From assembly GCA_014240055.1 (NCBI GenBank), contig JAAZXP010000004.1:1-50364 (forward strand): a DNA stretch of 50,364 nt, written 5' to 3'. The notes beneath the pieces were generated by a model. It had not been told where the DNA came from. It was given only the letters and a program-made list of their open reading frames with translations, and did no database searches. Shown here piece by piece: positions 1-7,103 of the stretch. Source of the stretch: Methanobacteriota archaeon. GTDB taxonomy: Archaea > Thermoplasmatota > Poseidoniia > MGIII > CG-Epi1. The stretch's first letter is position 1; each line of letters opens with the position of its first letter. Both the position numbers and the translations under genes were made by a program.

Positions 1-700
1 TATTTACACCAGGTGAAGGAAGCGACCTAGAGTTATTACAAACCACTTTTGAGGGGCGATCAGGACCTCCTTGAGATCGAGGGAGAGCCCCATCTCCATC
101 AGCATCATTTGTAGTAGGTACTCCTGCCGCAGCTTTTACTATTTCCAATCCTTCTCTTACTACTCCAAATACGGCATAACCGGGGTCATCTTCTAAAGTT
201 CTATTTCCATTATCTAATCCGTGCTGAGGAGTATCGCAGATATAAAATTGGCTTGATGCTGAATCAGGGTCGGTACCTCTAGCCATTCCAATAGCTCCAT
301 TAATATGTGTCAAATTTTCATGTATTTCTAATGGAATGGTATTATCTGAGCCTCCATCTCCACATGTTGGATTAGTTCCAGGATAAGCTATGACTTCAGT
401 GCATGAAGGATCGCCACTTTGTATTACAAAGTCGTTAATAATTCTGTGAAAGAAAATGCCATCATAGAAACCTTGTTCAGTAAGGCCCACAAAATTTTCT
501 ACAGTAACTGGAGCCCAATTCAAAAAGAGTTCTAGTACAATTTCACCTTCAAAGCTATTTCCTCCTCCCGTTCCTGGCACGTATGTTAAATTAATAACAA
601 CAATTGGATTTCCCACAAACGATTCTTCCATTGGGCTTGCATCTGCCTTAGCTGTGGGCGTGAAAAGCATCATTGTTAGTAGTAGAATTAATATTCTCAC
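1..700 (-). CDS. Secreted cyclophilin-type peptidyl-prolyl isomerase (partial, C-terminus outside window)
   Basis: The frame runs from a GTG at 700 off the left edge with no stop, so the C-terminus is missing. The first ~20 residues (ILILLLTMMLF, then TAKADA) form a signal peptide. The mature part has classic cyclophilin motifs: VTVENFVGL, then FFHRIINDFVIQSGDP, then GAIGMARG and SSQFYIC. Cyclophilins catalyse cis-trans isomerisation of X-Pro bonds; the signal peptide places this one outside the membrane, probably assisting folding of exported proteins. A loop with two Cys (SCTEV... and PTCGDG) follows the FHR motif and could form a disulfide. GTG is chosen because the only nearby upstream ATG is followed directly by TGA. 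A TATA-like GTATAAAG (rc of 721-728) lies about 25 bp upstream, fitting a leaderless transcript. The family call is firm; the start is moderately sure. Confidence 0.88.
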   Translation of the reverse strand, partial: MRILILLLTMMLFTPTAKADASPMEESFVGNPIVVINLTYVPGTGGGNSFEGEIVLELFLNWAPVTVENFVGLTEQGFYDGIFFHRIINDFVIQSGDPSCTEVIAYPGTNPTCGDGGSDNTIPLEIHENLTHINGAIGMARGTDPDSASSQFYICDTPQHGLDNGNRTLEDDPGYAVFGVVREGLEIVKAAAGVPTTNDADGDGALPRSQGGPDRPSKVVCNNSRSLPSPGVN

Positions 701-776
701 ATAATGCCTATTTTTGGCTTCTTTATACGATTATAGTATAGAGGAAGTCTTAAATCCACATCAAATTAAGAATAGT

Positions 777-1133
777 ATGGATATTAAGGTAACTGAGATG
801 GCAAAATCGAGATTACACGAAATGGGAGTCTCGGAGGATGTTTTTTTACGAATAGGAGTCAAATCTGGAGGGTGCTCAGGTAATACATATGATGCAGTTC
901 TAGATGATAGCATGCAGGAATTTGATGATGTTTATTACACAGATGATAAACTTCGTATTGTTTCAGATAAAATAAGTTCAGTACACTTGGACGGCCTTAC
1001 AATTGATTTTTCTAATGACTTAATAGAACCAGGATTTAGACTAACAAACGGTAATGCACAAGGATCTTGTGGTTGTGGTTCGAGTTTTAGCACTGAACCT
1101 AAAGTAAACACAGAAACTAGTTTCTCGGTATAA
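777..1133 (+). CDS. HesB/IscA-family A-type iron-sulfur cluster carrier
   Basis: Small A-type carrier that binds and hands over Fe-S clusters to apoproteins. From ATG 777 the protein starts MDIKVTEMAKSRL, the usual family beginning, followed by the conserved LRIGVKSGGCSG (first cluster Cys) and the C-terminal GSCGCGSSF (CxC pair). These three Cys are the expected cluster ligands. The frame is open further upstream to a TTG at 714, which would add 21 residues unlike the family N-terminus; a TATA-like TTAATATT near 687-694 would fit that TTG, so the start is not settled. The next gene begins 2 nt after the stop, suggesting co-transcription with two small proteins. A Ser/Thr-rich tail of about 15 residues follows the CxC motif. 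Confidence 0.85.
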   Translation: MDIKVTEMAKSRLHEMGVSEDVFLRIGVKSGGCSGNTYDAVLDDSMQEFDDVYYTDDKLRIVSDKISSVHLDGLTIDFSNDLIEPGFRLTNGNAQGSCGCGSSFSTEPKVNTETSFSV

Positions 1134-1135
1134 AT

Positions 1136-1354
1136 ATGGTAATAAGTCCAATTTCAATATTAGGTGGAGAATCAGTCTATTGCATTAATGAAGCTCAGAT
1201 GCGTGATGCTCAAAGGTTAGCGAATGAAGATGCAGAATCTTCCAAGAAGATACAATTTCAACTTAAAGAAATAGAAACAAATTTCTCCCGTAATGAAAGA
1301 GCAGCTTTAGCCTTTACAATAATTGAAAATCTTCGTGAAAATCGCGAAAAATAA
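1136..1354 (+). CDS. Small hypothetical protein (72 aa), charged helical
   Basis: I do not recognise this protein. It is 72 residues, with a short hydrophobic start (VISPISILGG), a single Cys (YCINEAQ), then a highly charged, probably helical stretch rich in Glu, Lys and Arg. There is no signal peptide or membrane segment. It starts 2 nt after the Fe-S carrier stop and ends 2 nt before the DUF2237 gene, so it is very likely a real gene in a three-gene operon rather than a chance frame. Function unknown; a role linked to Fe-S or metal handling would be a guess from position only. Confidence 0.6.
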   Translation: MVISPISILGGESVYCINEAQMRDAQRLANEDAESSKKIQFQLKEIETNFSRNERAALAFTIIENLRENREK

Positions 1355-1356
1355 TT

Positions 1357-1722
1357 ATGGAAGAATCTATTAATGTATTGGGAGGTCCTTTAGAAACATG
1401 TTCAGTAGATCCAATAACTGGTTGGTTTAGGGATGGTTGTTGTAATACAGATAATAGCGATTTTGGAAGGCATATTGTTTGCGTAGTAATGACTGATGTA
1501 TTCCTTGCATTTTCTAAAGGTGCGGGAAATGATTTGAGTACTCCCAATTCAGGTTTTCCGGGTTTGAAAGAGGGTGATCGATGGTGCCTTTGCCTATCTC
1601 GCTGGGTAGAAGCTTATGATGCCGGAATGGCTCCTGAGGTAGTTTTAGAAGCTACACATGAGTCTGCTTTAGATATGGTTGATTTAGAAAAATTAAAAGA
1701 GTATGCTTACAAAGAAGATTAA
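1357..1722 (+). CDS. DUF2237 (COG3651) family protein
   Basis: The 121-residue protein matches the DUF2237 family almost end to end: NVLGGPLETCSVDPITGWFRDG, then CCNT, then GRHIVCVVMTDVFLAFS, then GNDLSTP, FPGLKEGDRWCLC and VVLEATHESAL. The family has no established biochemical function. Its conserved Cys (CC pair, VCVVMT, WCLC) and conserved His/Glu suggest metal or redox chemistry, but that is inference. Length is normal for the family. It closes the three-gene plus-strand operon and converges on the phenylalanine hydroxylase gene with a 1-nt gap between stops. Confidence 0.9.
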   Translation: MEESINVLGGPLETCSVDPITGWFRDGCCNTDNSDFGRHIVCVVMTDVFLAFSKGAGNDLSTPNSGFPGLKEGDRWCLCLSRWVEAYDAGMAPEVVLEATHESALDMVDLEKLKEYAYKED

Positions 1723-1723
1723 T

Positions 1724-2659
1724 TTATTTGTGTAAATCTTTTCTTGTGTCGTTGTCAGTTCCCCAATTATTTACAAATTCTTTAGTTTTTTCATACATTT
1801 CTTCAAAAGAATCCCAAATGTATAAGATTGGTTGATATTTTGTAACATCGTATGGTTGTATTTCCATCTCTTCAAAATTAGGTTTTCTATATTCGACTTC
1901 ACCAGATGCACATGCATGTTCCATTTCTCCGAAGGAAGACAGTAAACCAGGTCCAACTGCTTTGACTTGTCCCTGTTCTCGACATGCTCCAAATTCAAGT
2001 ACAAACCAATAGATAGTTCCTAGGCGCTTTATTGCTTCTTCACTATTTGTTCGCATGTCAGCCTCACCGAATAGAATATTCAATTCAGCCCATTCAGGAA
2101 CTCCTAGCATTGCAGTATGCCCTACTAATTCATGTACAACATCTGGTTCAGGTGTATAAAATGGTCTTGATGAATGTCTAATATATTGCGTCGATAAAAA
2201 TACTTTATTTGCCAGAGCAGTATGGAATGTTTTAGGGTGAACTAGGCCACCGACTGGTTCCTGTCTAAAACCCGTCATATTTTGTAATGTTTCACTTACT
2301 TCTTGTAATTGTGGTATTCTATCATTTGGTAAACCTAGTTTTTTGGCATTGTCTAGATATTGTTTACAGGCATATTTTTCATGAACTGGAGCTATTCTTT
2401 CCATTATTGCAGCCCAAACAGCATCTTCATCTTCAGAATAAGGTGCATGTGGAATTTTAGTATTTCTTCGTTCTTCCATGGTCATATCGTTCCATTCCAT
2501 TGCAATTTTTGCAATTTCATTTCTTCTTGAACGATATCCTTCATCTTTGAATCCCGGGTGGTCGGGATCTAGTTCTACGAAAACATTTCCTCCAACTATC
2601 TTTACGGCTGAATTTGCTTCATCCGTTTCTTCACTTACTCCTTCAGTTGGTCCATGCAT
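1724..2659 (-). CDS. phhA: Phenylalanine-4-hydroxylase (pterin-dependent aromatic amino acid hydroxylase)
   Basis: Converts phenylalanine to tyrosine using O2, a tetrahydropterin and non-haem Fe(II). The catalytic core is intact: TPEPDVVHELVGH carries the two iron ligands H176 and H181, and the third, E222, lies in FVLEFGACRE, 46 residues after H176, close to the known family spacing. The segment FRQEPVGGLVHPKTF is the usual substrate/pterin-site region. At 311 residues with only a short N-terminal extension, it lacks the ACT regulatory domain of animal enzymes and resembles bacterial enzymes in size. It stands alone on this strand between convergent genes; no pterin carbinolamine dehydratase or biopterin synthesis gene is visible nearby. 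A TATA-like TTTATTA (rc of 2691-2697) lies upstream. The enzyme call is firm; the natural pterin cofactor in an archaeon is unknown. Confidence 0.93.
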   Translation of the reverse strand: MHGPTEGVSEETDEANSAVKIVGGNVFVELDPDHPGFKDEGYRSRRNEIAKIAMEWNDMTMEERRNTKIPHAPYSEDEDAVWAAIMERIAPVHEKYACKQYLDNAKKLGLPNDRIPQLQEVSETLQNMTGFRQEPVGGLVHPKTFHTALANKVFLSTQYIRHSSRPFYTPEPDVVHELVGHTAMLGVPEWAELNILFGEADMRTNSEEAIKRLGTIYWFVLEFGACREQGQVKAVGPGLLSSFGEMEHACASGEVEYRKPNFEEMEIQPYDVTKYQPILYIWDSFEEMYEKTKEFVNNWGTDNDTRKDLHK

Positions 2660-2765
2660 CTAGTATCACTAAGATGTCAATAGCAGGACATAATAAATGC
2701 ATTGTTATGATAAATATCAGCTTTAATACCTATACTTATTTATGCCTTCTAGATAACTTAAGAAT

Positions 2766-3242
2766 ATGGATATAGAGCAGGAAGACCGAACATTGAAAAT
2801 AATTATGTTTTTGTCTGTAATCGGTTTGATTGATTCTATTTATCTATCTTATTTACATCATCTTGTCGCAGGAGGTGGCGGATGTCCAACTCAAAATCTT
2901 CCAGGCTTGGATTGTGGAATTGTTTTAGCAAGTGAGCAGGCTAAATTCTTTGGAATACCTGTAGCATGGTTAGGAGTTCTTGGTTTTATTGGATTATTTG
3001 GTTTATCTTTAGATCGTTATCTCAATATGGATCAGAATCGAACTCATTACAACATTTTATTATTGCCTATAATTGGATTGATAGGTACCGGATTTGGTAT
3101 ATATTTAACATATGCTGAGGCCTTTATCATTCATGAATGGTGTCCTTTCTGCTTGGTAGCTTTTGGATTGACTTTGGCAGCAACCTTTTTTTCCCTTAGG
3201 GAATACGGTGTTGACTTGAAAGAATTATTTGGAGATAAATAA
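2766..3242 (+). CDS. VKOR-family membrane thiol-disulfide oxidoreductase
   Basis: Four to five membrane helices in 158 residues with the vitamin K epoxide reductase pattern: a Cys pair in the first loop (C40 and C50), the conserved Ser in DCGIVLAS, then FFGIP, and the quinone-proximal active site C126-PF-C129. VKOR homologues oxidise partner thioredoxin-like proteins using quinone, driving disulfide formation outside the membrane. The next gene, starting with no gap, encodes a membrane-tethered thioredoxin-fold protein, its probable partner. The secreted proteins of this window contain many Cys, so a disulfide system fits. A TATA-like CTTATTTAT at 2735-2743 sits about 27 bp before the ATG, consistent with leaderless transcription of the VKOR-Trx-SCO operon. 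Confidence 0.9.
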   Translation: MDIEQEDRTLKIIMFLSVIGLIDSIYLSYLHHLVAGGGGCPTQNLPGLDCGIVLASEQAKFFGIPVAWLGVLGFIGLFGLSLDRYLNMDQNRTHYNILLLPIIGLIGTGFGIYLTYAEAFIIHEWCPFCLVAFGLTLAATFFSLREYGVDLKELFGDK

Positions 3243-3848
3243 ATGGCATCGAAACGAAGGCGTAAGCTAGAAAAAAAGCAATCTGAGGCTGGTAATGACC
3301 AAATTGCAGCTAGACGTGAGGCATTTAATGACAATTTGTGGAAAATAGGTTTACCTATCGGAGTAGCAATTGTATTAGTCACTGCAGTTTATTTTGGATT
3401 TTTTTATGAATTAGGAACTCCAAGTGCAGACTCCTGGGAGTTCGAAGAGGCTGAGACTGGAGTGGTCTATTCATCTGAAGATTACTATGATAATGGAAAG
3501 TTAACCTTTGTTGAATTTTTCCATAGCGATTGTGGTCACTGCCAAGAACAAACGGGTCCACTGAAAGAAATTTATGAAGAATATGGGAAAAATAATACAA
3601 TTGATATGTTTTCGATTGGTGGTTATAAATTAAGTCAACAAGATACTAAAAATGATATTAAGGATTTTAAGTTTAAATACACTTTACTTTGGCCTCACTT
3701 ACATGACACTAATGGTGAATTAATGAGAGATTATGGCTTCACATCATACCCTTCGATGGTACTCATTAAAGACGGCGAGATTGTCTATACACATAGTGGT
3801 CAGTTATCATATGATGAGCTTTCTAAGGAAATTGAAAAATATAAATAG
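3243..3848 (+). CDS. Membrane-anchored thioredoxin-fold protein (DsbA/TlpA-like, CGHC)
   Basis: Basic cytoplasmic N-terminus (KRRRKLEKK), one membrane helix at residues ~34-54, then an extracytoplasmic thioredoxin domain with active site C97-GH-C100 in EFFHSDCGHCQEQ and a cis-proline at P170 (TSYPSM). It probably introduces or exchanges disulfides in exported proteins and is re-oxidised by the VKOR encoded immediately upstream (start follows the VKOR stop directly). Its domain closely resembles the thioredoxin segment inside the next gene: both share EFFHxDCxHCQxQ, LKExY, SIGGY and SYPS. Tandem duplication is therefore likely. It could also act as the reductant for CuA or SCO copper sites. 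Confidence 0.9.
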   Translation: MASKRRRKLEKKQSEAGNDQIAARREAFNDNLWKIGLPIGVAIVLVTAVYFGFFYELGTPSADSWEFEEAETGVVYSSEDYYDNGKLTFVEFFHSDCGHCQEQTGPLKEIYEEYGKNNTIDMFSIGGYKLSQQDTKNDIKDFKFKYTLLWPHLHDTNGELMRDYGFTSYPSMVLIKDGEIVYTHSGQLSYDELSKEIEKYK

Positions 3849-3855
3849 ATAAAAT

Positions 3856-5316
3856 ATGATAAATAAAGCAGCTTTAACATTTGTAATAACAATTTTATTT
3901 GCTTTTACAGGTTGTATTGATAATTTGAAAGGTTCAGATCCTAATGCTTTTTGGGGTGATGATTGCTCAGATGAATCTTCAGACTGTCCCGAAGGTCCAG
4001 CACCAGCTTTTGTTTTAGTGGATCAAAATAATACAGCTGTCAATCTATCTCAATTCGAGGGTAAAATAGTAGTTATGACGTTTGTTTTTACTAATTGTCC
4101 GGACATTTGCCCAGCTGTCACTTATCAAATGAAAAAATTATCAGAGGAGCTTGGTGACGCTTATGAAGAATCCGTAGTTTTCCTTTCCGTAACTGTAGAT
4201 CCTAAAAGAGATACTCCTGAAGAATTAGCAGCTTTTGCATCTAGCTATAATGCTAATTGGCAGTTTTTAACAGTAAATTCTACATTTCCTGATAATCATA
4301 TGGATGCAATGTGGAGCGATTACAATGTTCAGGTTCTAGTAGAACCAGATGCTTGTTCTGGCTACGGCCACTATATGGAAGGATATGATGGATGTCATTG
4401 TAATCCGGGATACATGCAAGATTCGAATGATACTACCTTTGGAATGGATGTTTGTATTTCAGATCCAAATTATGAGTTTACAGATTTAGTTTTTGACGAA
4501 GGGAGTATTGAATTTCAAATAATGTCTGCATTAGATCTTAGAGCGGCATCTAATGGAATTATTACTGATGAAAATGCAATGCTTGGAATAGAAACCTTAA
4601 TTTCACAAACTTTTGGTTCTCAGTGGAATCTTAATGATGTTGAGGGGAATGAACACAAATCCAAAGATTATTACAAACAGAATTTGACATTAATTGAATT
4701 TTTCCATACAGACTGCGTACATTGTCAAAATCAAATTCCAGCATTGAAAGAATTCTATTCTAATTATTCATCTGAAGTAAATCTATTGTCTATAGGTGGC
4801 TATAGTATGGGTAGTAATGGAGATAATTTAACAAAGTTACAAGACTTTGTTTCAGAGCATAACACAACATGGCCCTATCTTTATGACGACGAATATTCTT
4901 TAATTCAAGCTTTTGGGCATAATTCTTATCCAAGTTGGACTCTACTTGCAGGAGACATGGAAGAAGGTAAGGCACAAGTTGTAGCTAAAGCCTCTGGAAG
5001 TCAAACATATGACCAATTAGTGGAACTTGTTACTAATTTTACAGAGCCTATGAATGTTAGTATTCCAATGACTCAAATACTTGATAATCTTACACATTGG
5101 GAGAAAGGACATATCTCCAATGAAACTATGATAGAATATATTTCAACTTTCTTAAATTATGGTTCTTTAGAAACTGTAGATGATTCTGAGGTATATGGAG
5201 TTAGTCACTCTGCTAGATTGTACATTATAGATCAAGAAGGTAATTTTAGAGTACTTTGGAGAGGCTATGAGTGGACTTATGCTTCTTTGTATCACGATGT
5301 TGTACTTCTTCTTTAG
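3856..5316 (+). CDS. SCO1/SenC copper chaperone lipoprotein with an inserted thioredoxin domain
   Basis: The N-terminus has a lipobox-like FAFTGC (C20), so it is probably a lipid-anchored protein facing outside. Residues ~47-160 are the first part of a SCO1 domain: copper-binding C81-PDI-C85 and the conserved DPKRDTPEEL. A Cys-rich EGF-like spacer follows (C167, C180, C182, C200), then a complete thioredoxin domain (~265-395) with C287-VH-C290 and cis-Pro P359. Only after that comes the SCO1 C-terminal segment, with the copper-binding His at H451 (VSHSARLYIIDQEGNF). The thioredoxin domain thus splits the SCO domain between its Cys and His ligands. SCO proteins deliver copper to the CuA site of cytochrome oxidase subunit II, which is encoded on the opposite strand nearby. 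At 486 residues it is about twice the usual SCO length. Confidence 0.9.
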   Translation: MINKAALTFVITILFAFTGCIDNLKGSDPNAFWGDDCSDESSDCPEGPAPAFVLVDQNNTAVNLSQFEGKIVVMTFVFTNCPDICPAVTYQMKKLSEELGDAYEESVVFLSVTVDPKRDTPEELAAFASSYNANWQFLTVNSTFPDNHMDAMWSDYNVQVLVEPDACSGYGHYMEGYDGCHCNPGYMQDSNDTTFGMDVCISDPNYEFTDLVFDEGSIEFQIMSALDLRAASNGIITDENAMLGIETLISQTFGSQWNLNDVEGNEHKSKDYYKQNLTLIEFFHTDCVHCQNQIPALKEFYSNYSSEVNLLSIGGYSMGSNGDNLTKLQDFVSEHNTTWPYLYDDEYSLIQAFGHNSYPSWTLLAGDMEEGKAQVVAKASGSQTYDQLVELVTNFTEPMNVSIPMTQILDNLTHWEKGHISNETMIEYISTFLNYGSLETVDDSEVYGVSHSARLYIIDQEGNFRVLWRGYEWTYASLYHDVVLLL

Positions 5317-5351
5317 GAAAACCCTAATACCCACTTATTCAATAAGGTAGT

Positions 5352-5798
5352 ATGTCACTCCTATCTTTTACAGAGGAAAGTTTGGTTTTTTTTGATAACG
5401 AATTTAGTTATATTAGCATAATTGGTGCGAGTATTTCGGTTTTTCTTGGCATTGTGATGACACAATCCGGTTTTGACAAAATATTTAATTGGGAAGGTGA
5501 GTTAGATTTCATTACTGGGAAGTTTGCTAAGACACCTTTAGCTAATTTTTCGGCATTTGGTTTAATACAAGTAACAATATTTGAAATATTATCAGGTGTA
5601 TTGTCCATATTTGGCTCAATTATGGCCTTATTTTACAATGATTATTCTTATGGAATAATGGGTTTAATTTTAGCTGCTTCATCTTTAGCCATTCTAATGT
5701 TAGGTCAAAGGATATCAAAAGACTATGAAGGAGCTGCAGTCTTAGTTCCTTACTATATCTTAACTATGTTTGGATTATTTGTTTACACTCAGCTTTAG
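5352..5798 (+). CDS. DoxX-like four-helix membrane protein
   Basis: 148 residues with four predicted membrane helices (approx. 22-40, 70-92, 96-115, 128-147). The pattern MTQSGFDKIFNW followed by ITGKF and FGLIQVTIFEILSGVL resembles the DoxX/DoxD superfamily, in which the first helix ends in a Gly-x-x-Lys motif. Functions in that superfamily are diverse (thiosulfate:quinone oxidoreductase subunit, redox-stress complexes), so no reaction is assigned. It ends the VKOR-Trx-SCO cluster, 35 nt after the SCO gene, and its last 4 nt overlap the 3' end of the oppositely oriented oxidase subunit IV gene. A short palindrome CTTATTCAATAAG at 5334-5346 lies just upstream and may simply be a TATA-like element. 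Confidence 0.6.
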   Translation: MSLLSFTEESLVFFDNEFSYISIIGASISVFLGIVMTQSGFDKIFNWEGELDFITGKFAKTPLANFSAFGLIQVTIFEILSGVLSIFGSIMALFYNDYSYGIMGLILAASSLAILMLGQRISKDYEGAAVLVPYYILTMFGLFVYTQL

Positions 5799-6175
5799 AA
5801 ACCACAAATTGTAGCTAAATCATCTACAGCACCAGGAGTTGTTAATCCAATTGCTAAAAATAATACGGCCATAAAAAATGCAGGAACTGCAGCAGTATGT
5901 GTGACAAGTGGAGGATCCCAAGTCATATGCATAAAGAAAGAACAGATAAACCAACATTTAATGACTGCAATACCAAATAAGATAACCATAGTTACTCCGA
6001 AAGAGAATTCTTTCAGTATTGCACCAACTTCAAGAAGTGTCCATAAAACAAGCCATAAGAAAACTTTTAGGAATCCCTCGATGGGGCTTTCACTATGACC
6101 AAATGTAACCCATGATGGGAACGAGTGGTCGTGATGTTCGTCTTGCTCATGTCCAGAATTGATTTCTTCACTCAT
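5795..6175 (-). CDS. Cytochrome c oxidase subunit IV, prokaryotic type
   Basis: Small accessory subunit of the haem-copper oxidase. After a His/Asp/Glu-rich N-terminus (HEQDEHHDH) come three membrane helices with the family signature IAVIKCWFICSFFMHMTWDP. I place the start at ATG 6175 (MSEEINSGHEQ), because a GAGGAAAAA stretch lies just before it and this avoids overlap with subunit III. The longer frame starting at 6211 would overlap subunit III by 29 nt. It is the last gene of the oxidase operon. The His-rich N-terminus could bind metal, but this is not shown. Confidence 0.87.
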   Translation of the reverse strand: MSEEINSGHEQDEHHDHSFPSWVTFGHSESPIEGFLKVFLWLVLWTLLEVGAILKEFSFGVTMVILFGIAVIKCWFICSFFMHMTWDPPLVTHTAAVPAFFMAVLFLAIGLTTPGAVDDLATICGF

Positions 6176-6182
6176 TTTTTCC

Positions 6183-7103
6183 TCAATATAAATAAAAGAA
6201 TGGGAATACAAAAACCCATACTAAGTCGACGTAGTGCCAATATAAACCGAATAATTCGATTGTATCATGGTATTCTTCATTGTAGCCATCCTTATTGGAT
6301 TTAGCGATTAAATAAACCAAGGCGATTAATCCTACAAAAACATGAGCTCCATGAGTCCCCGTTGTTATGTAGAAAGTACTTCCTTCCAAACTAGTATCTA
6401 ACCAGAATCCATTTTCGTATTTTGGAGCAATACAATGATGCGCTATATCTTGAGCTGCAATACTGCATTTTTCTCCCCAGAAGTGCCCATCTTTCATTTC
6501 ACCCCATTCCCAAAGTTTTAGGACTAAGAAAATAGTACCTAGGATTAAAGTTGCAGTTAGGTATCTTGTTGTGGCTTTTGGATTATTATTCTTGGCAGCA
6601 TATAGAGCTAAAACCACCGTTAAACTACTTAGTAGAAGGGCAAAAGTATTTATGACTCCAAACACTAAATGACTTCGAATCACATCTGCTGCAGGGACCC
6701 AGCATAGTTCAAAATCCACTCCACAATCAATTCCAGGATCATAATCCGGAACAGCTGCACGATATCTTAGATAAGCACTCAAAAGAGTACTGAAAACCAT
6801 AACTTCAGTTAGTAAGAAAATCCACATTCCAAATTTACGAGTAGTAATAGTGCCCCAGTATTCATGATAAACTTCAATTTCTTCACCTTCTTCAGTAGTT
6901 TGATTCCAATAATCTTGTACCCATATCATAAAACCAGTAAGCATACCAGCAAGACCAAAAAAGAAAATGAACCAATATCCAGTATCTCCGTTTTTATCTT
7001 CACCACCTGCTGTAGCCATTACTAATCCAATAAACATTACAGCTGAAGCTACACAAAATAAAAATGGAGCGATAGTACCATGGTGTCCATGCTCATCACT
7101 CAT
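6183..7103 (-). CDS. coxC: Cytochrome c oxidase subunit III
   Basis: 306 residues with seven predicted membrane helices. Recognisable subunit III motifs are TTRKFGMWIFLLTEVM and STLLSAYLRYR near the third helix, and the C-terminal TGTHGAHVFVGL then YWHYVDLVWVFVFPFFYL. Subunit III stabilises the catalytic core and supports proton delivery. Its ATG overlaps the subunit I stop by one base (TAATG), and GAGGAGGAA directly upstream, within the coxI 3' end, looks like a Shine-Dalgarno-type site, consistent with translational coupling. Between helices 3 and 4 there is a ~30-residue external loop with two Cys (DCGVDFELC), possibly a disulfide. Confidence 0.95.
   Translation of the reverse strand: MSDEHGHHGTIAPFLFCVASAVMFIGLVMATAGGEDKNGDTGYWFIFFFGLAGMLTGFMIWVQDYWNQTTEEGEEIEVYHEYWGTITTRKFGMWIFLLTEVMVFSTLLSAYLRYRAAVPDYDPGIDCGVDFELCWVPAADVIRSHLVFGVINTFALLLSSLTVVLALYAAKNNNPKATTRYLTATLILGTIFLVLKLWEWGEMKDGHFWGEKCSIAAQDIAHHCIAPKYENGFWLDTSLEGSTFYITTGTHGAHVFVGLIALVYLIAKSNKDGYNEEYHDTIELFGLYWHYVDLVWVFVFPFFYLY

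Noticed and set aside
714..776. TTG start at 714 for the A-type Fe-S carrier
   Set aside because: The family N-terminus begins at the ATG-encoded MDIKVTEMA (777). The TTG is still possible because of a TATA-like element upstream, but it adds residues with no family match.
6176..6211. Longer N-terminus for oxidase subunit IV
   Set aside because: It would overlap subunit III by 29 nt, while the ATG at 6175 has a GAGGAAAAA stretch directly upstream.
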